Positions 1-4,361 of a DNA stretch of 5,205 nucleotides are shown here, one piece after another. The first letter of the stretch is position 1; each line of letters starts with the position of its first letter. Below the pieces are notes generated by a model that was not told the origin of the DNA, ran no database searches, and worked only from the letters and a program-made list of their open reading frames with translations. The translations under genes and the position numbers were made by a program. The stretch is from Patescibacteria group bacterium (GTDB lineage: Bacteria > Patescibacteriota > Minisyncoccia > Phycocordibacterales > CAIRYW01). Where the stretch lies: the NCBI GenBank assembly GCA_030917145.1, contig JAUPVJ010000042.1, positions 1-5,205 of the forward strand, in the 5' to 3' direction.

Positions 1-177
1 TCGTCCTTCGACAGATTTTCCGTTCACCTCCCCTTTAGGCACAATTTCTACTTCCGGAATTTTTTCTACAGGCGCCTCAGGTATTTCTTTTTTTTGAAAA
101 AAGAAATACGCAAACGCGACGAGTCCCAGCACAATTACACCTACCCAAAGAGCTCTTTTTTTAGAGGGGTTTTCCAT
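1..177 (-). CDS. Membrane-anchored secreted protein, 5' end only; probable paralogue of the adjacent M14-like protein
   Basis: The minus strand is open without a stop from an ATG at 177 to the window edge, giving the first 59 residues. What is visible is a basic start (S5-K6-K7-R8), one hydrophobic helix at about residues 9-27 (uncleaved signal anchor or signal peptide), then a Pro/Glu/Val-rich linker at about 31-51, and then N52-GKSVEGR. The same GKSVEGR motif sits at residues 62-68 of the downstream-facing neighbour at 199-1107, also straight after an anchor and an acidic linker. From that shared order I infer that this is a tandem paralogue, so an M14 carboxypeptidase-like domain probably follows outside the window. 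The codons of the shared motif differ at several third positions, so the copy is not recent. It lies 21 bases after the neighbour's stop with no promoter or terminator between, so co-transcription is likely. No Shine-Dalgarno is seen; the bases before the ATG are A-rich. Confidence 0.8.
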   Translation of the reverse strand, partial: MENPSKKRALWVGVIVLGLVAFAYFFFQKKEIPEAPVEKIPEVEIVPKGEVNGKSVEGR

Positions 178-198
178 TTTTTTTGTTTTTAGATACTT

Positions 199-1107
199 CT
201 ACTTTGTATAAAGTTTGAGGAGCGCTTCAATTCCTTTTTTGTTTTTGTCCCACTCTACGTCAGTGTGATTTGTAAGAAGCACACTTGTTGCAGGAATTTT
301 TTTCATAGCAAACCAATTCACCATGTCGCCGTTTGTCACATAAAAGTCAAAAGTTTCGTGTGCAGGATAACCAGAAGCTTTTGCAAAAGTTTCTGTAATT
401 TTCTTTGTCTCAGGAGAGATTCCTTCCCCACACTCTGAAGCGTACACTCCTCCAGCAGCACTGTACCAAGCGACAATAGCTTTTATGTCGTGACTTTCTA
501 CATATTGCTTTATAGCCACACTTTCTGGCTCAGAAAAGACAGTTTTTCCACCACTTACTTGGCGAGTTTGCCACACACCGACAGATTTCCAATCACAATC
601 AAAGTTTCGGCTTAGGTCTACTTTGTTTGCGTTAAATCGACTTGCCACAAGCACATCTTGAGAAGTTGAAACATCAGCTTTTGTAAATCGCCCTTCTTTT
701 CCTGTCGCATTGTGCAAACCATCAGGGTTTAGAACTGGAATAATCGTAATTTTTATATTACCTGGGAGCGATTTTTCGTTTGCTTTAAAGTAATCAATCG
801 CTTCAAACATCACAGATGAAGTGTTCCAAGAGTAACCTCCGTGAATTCCTCCAACAAGAAGAATTCGAGTGTCTCCTGTACCAAAGTTGTAAGCTTTGAT
901 TTCACGACCTTCTACTGATTTTCCGATCACGATTTCAGCTCCTTCTTCTTTAGGAGTAGCGTCTTCTGCTGTAGTTGTAGCCACCTGTTCTTCTGTATTT
1001 GGGTTTGGATTTACGGCTTCCGGTTTTGGAAGCTTACTTTGATTAAAAAAATAAACACCGGCAATTATGATAATGATGAGAGCGACAAATGATAAGAAGT
1101 TTTTCAT
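199..1107 (-). CDS. Membrane-anchored M14 zinc carboxypeptidase-like protein, probably catalytically inactive
   Basis: 302 residues. A signal anchor at about 5-21 and a Pro/Thr/Glu-rich linker at about 25-58 place the main domain (about 60-302) outside the membrane. M14 metallocarboxypeptidase hallmarks are present in order: GGIHGGY (86-92), the strand IIPVLNPDG (122-130), VDLSRNF (163-169, compare the usual DxNRNF), FSEPES (191-196), and NGDMVNWFAMKKIPA (259-273). M14 enzymes bind zinc through an HxxE pair and a later His, and use a Glu as general base. Here H89 is kept but the paired Glu is missing (Y92; S93 if the spacing shifts by one), the later His aligns with Y215 in AWYS, and the general base aligns with L277 in IPATSVLL. 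R167, which would hold a substrate C-terminus, is kept. Family assignment is firm; loss of peptidase activity is inference, and a binding role, for example to peptidoglycan peptides, is possible. The ATG lies 6 bases after an extended -10 box. Confidence 0.88.
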   Translation of the reverse strand: MKNFLSFVALIIIIIAGVYFFNQSKLPKPEAVNPNPNTEEQVATTTAEDATPKEEGAEIVIGKSVEGREIKAYNFGTGDTRILLVGGIHGGYSWNTSSVMFEAIDYFKANEKSLPGNIKITIIPVLNPDGLHNATGKEGRFTKADVSTSQDVLVASRFNANKVDLSRNFDCDWKSVGVWQTRQVSGGKTVFSEPESVAIKQYVESHDIKAIVAWYSAAGGVYASECGEGISPETKKITETFAKASGYPAHETFDFYVTNGDMVNWFAMKKIPATSVLLTNHTDVEWDKNKKGIEALLKLYTK

Positions 1108-1113
1108 GCATTA

Positions 1114-1122
1114 ATTATACCA
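1114..1122 (-). promoter_or_regulatory. Extended -10 promoter of the M14-like gene (leaderless)
   Basis: On the minus strand the bases read TGGTATAAT, a perfect extended -10 box. The A of the ATG follows the box after only 6 bases, where transcription itself is expected to begin, so the mRNA should have no 5' leader. No convincing -35 hexamer is seen 16-18 bases upstream, as is usual for extended -10 promoters. Confidence 0.7.
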
Positions 1123-1143
1123 CGAATTTGGGGAGAGAAAGAG

Positions 1144-1164
1144 GTTTTAGGTGTTAGGTTATAG
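1144..1164. repeat. Three imperfect tandem 7-mers between genes
   Basis: Three adjacent 7-base units read GTTTTAG, GTGTTAG and GTTATAG on the plus strand (1144-1150, 1151-1157, 1158-1164). They lie between the stop of the 1182-1562 gene and the promoter of the M14-like gene. The units are short and differ at one or two positions, so they may be chance. A role as an operator upstream of the 1114-1122 promoter is possible but unsupported. Confidence 0.3.
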
Positions 1165-1170
1165 CTAAAG

Positions 1171-1194
1171 CGGTATTTTTTTTAAAAAAATCCG
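1171..1194. repeat. A/T-rich inverted repeat overlapping the end of the 1182-1562 gene
   Basis: CGG (1171-1173) pairs with CCG (1192-1194), and eight T's (1176-1183) face seven A's (1184-1190), making a near-perfect inverted repeat with essentially no loop. It overlaps the last codons and stop of the minus-strand gene. It could help end transcription, but no T-run follows the stem on the minus strand, so it is not a typical terminator. The A and T runs alone would produce much of this pairing. Confidence 0.3.
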
Positions 1195-1562
1195 ATCCAA
1201 ATTAGATATATCCCAGCAAGAAGTGTGACCCCTCCCGCTACAGGGACCATCTTTTTTGAAACTTCCCACTCCGCCGCCTTGTCGATAAATCGAGGGTAGA
1301 TGATGAAAACAGCTCCCTTAAGAAAAGTTCCCCATCCCAAAAAACTCACAAAAGCCTCTCTGAAAGATCCCCAAAAATTGTGTACAGAAATCTGAATAAT
1401 CCCCACGATCATTGCAAAAATTCCAAAAGTAAGACCTGCGAGTGGTTCTTTTTGGATATCTTTGTAAATCCTCACATAAACATCTCGACTTATAAAAATC
1501 CCTAGACCCACAGCAAAAACAACAGGTCCCCAAACCATCGCGAGAAATGTAGTTACATCCAT
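1182..1562 (-). CDS. Small four-helix membrane protein of unknown function
   Basis: 126 residues with four likely transmembrane helices at about 8-24, 42-60, 70-89 and 105-125. Visible features are GLGIFISRDVY (19-29) at the end of helix 1, HNFW (61-64) between helices 2 and 3, GWGTFLKG (76-83) in helix 3 and YPRF (89-92). The combination of an HNxW loop and a GWxxxxKG helix resembles a family of small, unnamed bacterial membrane proteins that I recall from several phyla; I know no function for it. The conserved polar residues inside or beside helices hint at a specific role rather than a generic anchor. It starts 37 bases after the stop of the 1600-1896 gene and has a TATAAT box in that gap, so it may be made both from its own promoter and by read-through. 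No Shine-Dalgarno is seen. Confidence 0.85.
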   Translation of the reverse strand: MDVTTFLAMVWGPVVFAVGLGIFISRDVYVRIYKDIQKEPLAGLTFGIFAMIVGIIQISVHNFWGSFREAFVSFLGWGTFLKGAVFIIYPRFIDKAAEWEVSKKMVPVAGGVTLLAGIYLIWIGFF

Positions 1563-1591
1563 TTTAATTAGATTAAACTTTTAATATCTAA

Positions 1592-1597
1592 ATTATA
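1592..1597 (-). promoter_or_regulatory. -10 box for the 1182-1562 gene
   Basis: A perfect TATAAT on the minus strand lies in the gap just after the stop codon of the 1600-1896 gene and 29 bases before the ATG of the 1182-1562 gene. It would give a leader of roughly 22 bases. Unlike most other boxes in the window it lacks the TGn extension (GAG precedes it), and no clear -35 is visible. Confidence 0.5.
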
Positions 1598-1599
1598 CT

Positions 1600-1896
1600 C
1601 TAACTTTTTTTACTGTCATTTCCCCATTGCCATCTTGGCTTTTCTCCTTTTTTGTAAGCAATCCTAATAAAGGCTCCTGTGAGTAAAACAAAAGGAAGCA
1701 GAAAAGTGAAAACGATTTCACTTGGTGGAGAATTTTCATCTACCGTCAGTGCAAATCCTAAAACAAAAATCACGTACAAAAATGTACAAAGCCAGCCCTG
1801 CCAAGTCGCTGGGGTCCAACCCCATCCGTATAATTTTCTTTTAAACCAAAGTTTTTCTGGGTTGTCTTTTATATATGTTATGTATTTTTTAAACAT
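1600..1896 (-). CDS. Small two-helix membrane protein of unknown function
   Basis: 98 residues. A basic, aromatic N-terminal part (1-33) contains YIKDNPEKLWFKRKLYGWGW and TPATWQGW, followed by two hydrophobic helices at about 34-51 and 61-80 and a basic tail with YKKGEKPRWQWG (81-92). The arrangement of an N-terminal DNPxxxWFKxKLYGWGWTPxxWQGW block and a C-terminal KKGExPRWQWG block is one I recall from many Patescibacteria proteins annotated as hypothetical; no function is known to me. The dense Trp/Tyr/Lys content near the helix ends suggests binding to the membrane surface or to another envelope protein. The chosen ATG is preceded by an extended -10 box only 7 bases away, which fixes this start and points to a leaderless mRNA. 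It is followed closely by the 1182-1562 gene. Confidence 0.85.
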   Translation of the reverse strand: MFKKYITYIKDNPEKLWFKRKLYGWGWTPATWQGWLCTFLYVIFVLGFALTVDENSPPSEIVFTFLLPFVLLTGAFIRIAYKKGEKPRWQWGNDSKKS

Positions 1897-1903
1897 TTCT
1901 TAA

Positions 1904-1912
1904 ATTATAACA
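1904..1912 (-). promoter_or_regulatory. Extended -10 promoter of the 1600-1896 gene (leaderless)
   Basis: The minus strand reads TGTTATAAT, a perfect extended -10 box, ending 7 bases before the ATG. The expected start of transcription falls on or next to the start codon. No -35 consensus is seen. The 66-base divergent gap also holds the signals for the plus-strand gene that follows. Confidence 0.7.
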
Positions 1913-1943
1913 TCTCTAAATTTAAGAAAAATCTTACATTTAC

Positions 1944-1971
1944 TTGACTAATATAAATTTATATGTTAAAT
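1944..1971 (+). promoter_or_regulatory. Probable promoter of the GC-rich plus-strand gene
   Basis: TTGACT (1944-1949) matches five of six bases of the -35 consensus. Sixteen bases on, TTAAAT (1966-1971) is a weak -10. If this pair is used, transcription would begin near 1978, after the first ATG at 1963, and the ATG at 1996 would be the real start. The alternative is TATAAA (1952-1957), five bases before the ATG at 1963, which would give a leaderless mRNA from that ATG. Confidence 0.4.
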
Positions 1972-2439
1972 ATTTCTACAGACACAACAAATTTTATGGG
2001 AAAAAATACCAACCCAGCCGAAAGTACGGTCCCAGAAGACCCGAAAACTAAACCCGCAAAACACACAACCGTCCGTCGGATCAAAGGCTTTTACCATTGG
2101 TTTGAACCCACGGAAGACCTGACAGGAAGTAGAACACTCTTCGGTGTAGGAATCCTCCGAGAGGTGGTCTTTGACCCGAAAGCTCCGATCATGCGGGATG
2201 TCTTCTGTGGTAAAGATCGCGTCTCGGAGGCTACCGCCACAGGGATCCTGCAAACGGAGCACGTCTTAATGCCAAATGACGCAACGGTGACGTGCAAGGT
2301 TGATTACGACGCCAAAAGGAAGGTTTTTCACGTCCAAGGCAAACCGAATGAGACTTTCGAGAGTTGCGACTACCTCGTGCTTCACAAAGATGGTTCTTCC
2401 ACTGCGGGCTGGAAAGTCAAGCCTGTAGAGTTGCCGTAA
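1963..2439 (+). CDS. Hypothetical protein, GC-rich, no recognised family
   Basis: 158 residues from the ATG at 1963, or 147 from the in-frame ATG at 1996. I do not recognise a family. The first 38 or so residues are polar and rich in Lys, Pro and Thr, likely disordered; there is no signal peptide or membrane helix. From about residue 39 the chain alternates short hydrophobic strands with turns (GFYHWFEP 42-49, LFGVGILREVVFD 59-71, and the end GWKVKPVEL 149-157), suggesting one compact beta-rich domain with three cysteines (C82, C111, C135). Its base composition is near 50% GC (232 of 460 bases over 1981-2440), against about 26% over 4801-5160, and it favours codons ending in C or G, unlike its neighbours. 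It stands alone between a divergent gene and a convergent one and has its own terminator. This may reflect recent acquisition or strong selection for expression. Confidence 0.8.
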   Translation: MLNISTDTTNFMGKNTNPAESTVPEDPKTKPAKHTTVRRIKGFYHWFEPTEDLTGSRTLFGVGILREVVFDPKAPIMRDVFCGKDRVSEATATGILQTEHVLMPNDATVTCKVDYDAKRKVFHVQGKPNETFESCDYLVLHKDGSSTAGWKVKPVELP

Positions 2440-2453
2440 CGATCACCTGCCCC

Positions 2454-2489
2454 AAACACCTAGAGTCATCTCGGGTGTTTATTTTTTTT
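2454..2489 (+). terminator. Rho-independent terminator of the 1963-2439 gene
   Basis: AAACACC (2454-2460) pairs with GGTGTTT (2474-2480), with an inner GAG/CTC stem around a TCAT loop (2463-2472), followed by a run of eight T's (2482-2489). It begins 14 bases after the plus-strand stop. On the minus strand the stem is followed by GGGGC rather than T's, so it serves the plus strand only. Confidence 0.88.
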
Positions 2490-2499
2490 ATATTAAAAC

Positions 2500-2949
2500 C
2501 TAAACAAACAAACTCGCCAAGAAAGCAATCAAAAGAAGAGTCACAAGACTTGAAAGAATATCTGAGAAAAATTTCTTCCATGCAATTGATCGGTCTGTGT
2601 TACTCCACAAAATCGCTCCGCCGACAGTTGGGACTATAAAACAAAGCCAGTTAAATCCCACAAAAATTAAAACCATTTTAAAAGGAAGACCGTTTTGGAC
2701 ACTCATGGTTGTGATAAACACCACAGCAAAAGCTGTAAGGAAAGAAAGAGCCATCTGCGCTGCGTACATCTTTGGCATCATTGGTTTCGCTTCTTCCATC
2801 TTTTGTTTTTGCTCTGAGGGTGAAAGAGTATCAAACCCGAGAGACTTCATGTGAATTTTTCCCATTGGAGTCGAATTTGAGTACCAAAAAGTCCCTACAA
2901 CAGCGGCAACTACCGCACCAGCTAAAGAAAGTAAAATTACAGTGATCAT
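2500..2949 (-). CDS. DUF1761-type four-helix membrane protein
   Basis: 149 residues, within the usual size of DUF1761 proteins. Helix 1 (about 3-21) leads into GTFWYSNSTPMGKIHM (19-34), matching the family pattern in which a first helix ends in a Gly-x-x-WY motif and is followed by a short amphipathic stretch. A charged cytoplasmic or external loop (41-60, SPSEQKQKMEEAKP) contains the Met-rich turn PMMPKM, then helices at about 62-82, 91-115 and 128-148 follow. N100-W101 in helix 3 and W115 also fit. The molecular role of DUF1761 proteins is not known. A lone promoter box lies 32 bases before the ATG, so the gene can be expressed on its own. Its end faces the plus-strand gene at 1963-2439 across a 60-base gap. 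No dedicated minus-strand terminator is seen. Confidence 0.85.
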   Translation of the reverse strand: MITVILLSLAGAVVAAVVGTFWYSNSTPMGKIHMKSLGFDTLSPSEQKQKMEEAKPMMPKMYAAQMALSFLTAFAVVFITTMSVQNGLPFKMVLIFVGFNWLCFIVPTVGGAILWSNTDRSIAWKKFFSDILSSLVTLLLIAFLASLFV

Positions 2950-2981
2950 AAATTTAGTTTACATACTAATAAATTAAGAAA

Positions 2982-2990
2982 ATTATATCA
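2982..2990 (-). promoter_or_regulatory. Extended -10 promoter of the DUF1761 gene
   Basis: The minus strand reads TGATATAAT, a perfect extended -10 box, just past the end of the DUF1059 gene. It is 32 bases before the ATG, giving a leader of about 25 bases with no Shine-Dalgarno sequence in it. Confidence 0.65.
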
Positions 2991-3000
2991 TAGGAAAAAA

Positions 3001-3225
3001 CTATTTTTCATCCTGAGCCCGTACATCAAACTCTTTTTGCATTCTCTCAAACCATTGCTCTTTAGTTTCTCCCACTTTTTCTGGTAGGGTCATCATGTGA
3101 TCGGTGTGGGCTTTATCTGCTTGTATGTGTTGCATTCCTTTTTGAATCACTTCATTAAAAGTATCGCCTGAAATTTTCTCGTCGCATATTCCTCCCAACT
3201 CTCTACATGTAAATGTTTTGCTCAT
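3001..3225 (-). CDS. DUF1059 family small protein
   Basis: 74 residues, soluble. The N-terminus KTFTCRELGGICDEKISGDT (3-22) carries the family signature: a first strand ending in Cys, a Leu-Gly-Gly turn and a second Cys seven residues on (C7, C14), followed by a helix containing EVIQKGMQHI (25-34) with H33. In DUF1059 proteins the two Cys and the later His recur and suggest metal binding, though no biochemical role is established. The tail (about 48-74) is a charged helix rich in Glu, Lys and Gln. It begins 11 bases after the stop of the MORN-like gene with no promoter between, so the two are probably one transcript. Several family members have a histidine-rich segment here; H40 and H43 fit that. 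Confidence 0.85.
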   Translation of the reverse strand: MSKTFTCRELGGICDEKISGDTFNEVIQKGMQHIQADKAHTDHMMTLPEKVGETKEQWFERMQKEFDVRAQDEK

Positions 3226-3236
3226 TTTTTTATCAA

Positions 3237-3485
3237 TTAATTTTTAATCTTTTTCGTTACCTTATAAACTTTTCCCTTCGAGTCGTATGTAGTCCAAGCA
3301 CCAACAGGCTCTCCGTCTTTAAAAGTACCCGACCTCTTTAAGGATCCGTCTGGCCGGTACCACTCCCAATACCCTTCTGGATTTCCATTCTTAATTTTAC
3401 CCTTAGACCAGACAGTTTTTCCACTAGCGTGATATTTAATAGTGTACCCACGGACCACTTCAGATTTTTTTGGTTTAGGTGTCAT
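3237..3485 (-). CDS. MORN-repeat / YwqK-like protein
   Basis: 82 residues from the ATG at 3485. Repeats of the MORN type are visible: IKYHASGKTVWSKGKIKNG (16-34), GYWEWYRPDGSLKRSGTFKDG (38-58) and GAWTTYDSKGKVYKVTK (62-78). The YWEWYRPDG...RSG.F..G..VG.WTTYD..G.VYKVT pattern closely matches short proteins that automatic pipelines label YwqK-family antitoxin; that label is not evidence of a toxin pair, and no toxin gene is beside it. MORN strands usually form an extended beta sheet that binds lipids or proteins. The reading frame stays open up to 3575, but that start would overlap the upstream gene by 43 bases and add a hydrophobic N-terminus absent from such proteins. The shorter start follows an extended -10-like box at 3501-3509, which decides the choice. 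It is probably co-transcribed with the DUF1059 gene. Confidence 0.85.
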   Translation of the reverse strand: MTPKPKKSEVVRGYTIKYHASGKTVWSKGKIKNGNPEGYWEWYRPDGSLKRSGTFKDGEPVGAWTTYDSKGKVYKVTKKIKN

Positions 3486-3500
3486 AGGTTTATTTAAAAA

Positions 3501-3509
3501 ATTATTCCA
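3501..3509 (-). promoter_or_regulatory. Extended -10-like promoter of the MORN-like gene
   Basis: The minus strand reads TGGAATAAT, one mismatch from the extended -10 consensus, in the 47-base gap after the four-helix membrane protein gene. It lies 15 bases before the ATG at 3485, giving a leader of about 8 bases. It would drive the MORN-like and DUF1059 genes together. Confidence 0.5.
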
Positions 3510-3532
3510 GGGTGATTTGAAGTTTACTATCG

Positions 3533-3979
3533 CTATAGCACAATATACCAAACCAACAAAAAGAGTCCTCCCCACCAGAGAAGATCAGAAAAGATGAGAC
3601 TTAGGGCAATCTTTCTTTGGAGTGACGCTGGTAAAAGCTCGGCTTGCCTACCTTCACGCTCTCGCGCAAGCAAAAACGGACTTACATAAAAAGAAAGAAA
3701 TAGACCGTTTAGTACAAGTACACAAGCAATCACGGCGTGGTAAAGAGGAATTCCTGAAAACGGAGCGTTTCGATAAAAAATCAGCCCTCCTACAATCGCA
3801 AGAAAAGTTCCTAGCCAAATAAGTGGCTTGGTCACTTTATGTGTACGCACGGTCGCTTCAGTCCAGTAGTTTGATTTTCTTCCTAAAAATCCGTGAATAT
3901 CGATAACAACCACAGCCCCAAGACCGATCACAAACCCAGCAAGTAAAATAAATAGACCGATTACATCTAAACTGATCAT
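3533..3979 (-). CDS. Four-helix membrane protein of unknown function
   Basis: 148 residues with helices at about 5-28, 52-69, 79-101 and 124-147. Between helices 1 and 2 lies DIHGFLGRKSNYWTEATVRTHKVTKP (27-52), a long polar segment rich in conserved-looking residues. Histidines H29, H47 and H81 lie at or near helix ends, an arrangement that could bind heme or metal as in some CopD/DUF2269-like membrane proteins; I cannot show that relationship and offer it only as a possibility. A basic loop (104-123, ARERE and RK) separates helices 3 and 4, which would be cytoplasmic by the positive-inside rule. The last helix has a WWGG motif (135-138). The ATG is 12 bases after an extended -10 box, so the leader is about 5 bases. 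The MORN-like gene follows after 47 bases. Confidence 0.83.
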   Translation of the reverse strand: MISLDVIGLFILLAGFVIGLGAVVVIDIHGFLGRKSNYWTEATVRTHKVTKPLIWLGTFLAIVGGLIFYRNAPFSGIPLYHAVIACVLVLNGLFLSFYVSPFLLAREREGRQAELLPASLQRKIALSLIFSDLLWWGGLFLLVWYIVL

Positions 3980-3991
3980 GTTGATGAGTTT

Positions 3992-4000
3992 ATTATATCA
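3992..4000 (-). promoter_or_regulatory. Extended -10 promoter of the 3533-3979 gene (near-leaderless)
   Basis: The minus strand reads TGATATAAT, identical to the box at 2982-2990. It ends 12 bases before the ATG, so the expected mRNA leader is about 5 bases, too short for a ribosome binding site. No -35 is seen. Confidence 0.68.
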
Positions 4001-4059
4001 TTTTAATTTTATTCTGAGCGTTTCTTAAAATTTACTTAGTAATTTAAAAAACACAAAAA

Positions 4060-4088
4060 TTGACTTTATGGTGAAAAAAAATTAAGGT
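4060..4088 (+). promoter_or_regulatory. Possible promoter of the four-cysteine protein gene
   Basis: TTGACT (4060-4065) is a five-of-six -35 match, the same hexamer found before the other plus-strand gene. The -10 at the proper spacing is poor (TTAAGG at 4082-4087 or TAAGGT at 4083-4088). Transcription would begin near 4095, giving a leader of about 20 bases. The support comes mainly from the hexamer and its recurrence. Confidence 0.35.
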
Positions 4089-4114
4089 AAAGAAAGTTAA
4101 AACCACACATTCTT

Positions 4115-4327
4115 ATGGACGGAATTCTGCTTAATTACGATAATGCTCATGGACGTTGTAAAATGGGCCAAGGAGAAAAAACATGTCGCTATCTCGGCAT
4201 AGGCCGAGAATACACCTGCCTAAAGGGATCTGAGAGACACAGTGAGATAGATTCATTAGTCGAAAACAATGACAGACGTGCAGTGGGCGACAACTGTTCA
4301 GGACACCCTAATTTTGCTCAACTATAA
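4115..4327 (+). CDS. Small four-cysteine protein, possibly metal-binding
   Basis: 70 residues with no signal peptide or helix. Four cysteines are spaced as C15-x8-C24-x10-C35-x25-C61, within the pattern CKMGQGEKTCRYLGIG (15-30), CLKG (35-38) and GDNCSG (58-63). I recall small bacterial proteins with a similar GxGxxTCRxL...C.K...A.GDNC arrangement and no known function; four well-spaced Cys suggest a zinc or iron-sulfur site, which is inference. Coding is supported by that pattern, by a GC content near 46% over 4141-4320 against AT-rich flanks, and by a terminator starting 2 bases after the stop. The start is less certain: no Shine-Dalgarno is seen, and M17 is unlikely because it would lose C15. 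The gene stands alone, divergent from the 3533-3979 gene and convergent with the HAD gene. A 7-base-pair hairpin lies inside it at 4192-4209. Confidence 0.72.
   Translation: MDGILLNYDNAHGRCKMGQGEKTCRYLGIGREYTCLKGSERHSEIDSLVENNDRRAVGDNCSGHPNFAQL
4192..4209. repeat. Perfect inverted repeat inside the four-cysteine gene
   Basis: TCTCGGC (4192-4198) and GCCGAGA (4203-4209) pair perfectly around a four-base loop ATAG. This is a strong GC-rich hairpin in AT-rich surroundings. It falls in the codons for L27 to E32. No T-run follows, so it is not a terminator; it may be a chance product of codon choice or an RNA element within the message. Confidence 0.5.
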
Positions 4328-4329
4328 AC

Positions 4330-4355
4330 CCACCAAAACTTGGTGGCATTTTTTT
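4330..4355 (+). terminator. Rho-independent terminator of the four-cysteine gene
   Basis: CCACCAA (4330-4336) pairs perfectly with TTGGTGG (4340-4346) around the loop AAC, and seven T's follow (4349-4355). The stem begins 2 bases after the plus-strand stop. On the minus strand the stem follows an A-run and is trailed by GTTTATAG, so it could weakly end the convergent HAD transcript as well. Confidence 0.9.
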
Positions 4356-4361
4356 ATCATT

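Noticed and set aside
1679..1903. Plus-strand frame of 74 codons
   Set aside because: It lies almost entirely antisense to the 1600-1896 gene, whose protein has a recognisable conserved pattern and its own promoter.
1952..1957. TATAAA as a leaderless promoter for the ATG at 1963
   Set aside because: Not excluded, but it lacks the TGn extension seen in the other leaderless sites and has no -35, while TTGACT lies in the same gap at a spacing that points to a later start.
2364..2639. Plus-strand frame of 91 codons
   Set aside because: It runs across the end of the GC-rich gene and through the terminator hairpin, and overlaps the DUF1761 gene on the other strand. Its residues show no family pattern.
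3237..3485. Toxin-antitoxin system suggested by the YwqK antitoxin label
   Set aside because: The label is a database habit for MORN-like proteins. No neighbour resembles a toxin; the adjacent genes are a DUF1059 protein and a membrane protein.
3486..3575. N-terminal extension of the MORN-like protein with a hydrophobic start
   Set aside because: It overlaps the end of the 3533-3979 gene, is unlike related proteins, and a better placed ATG with a promoter lies at 3485.
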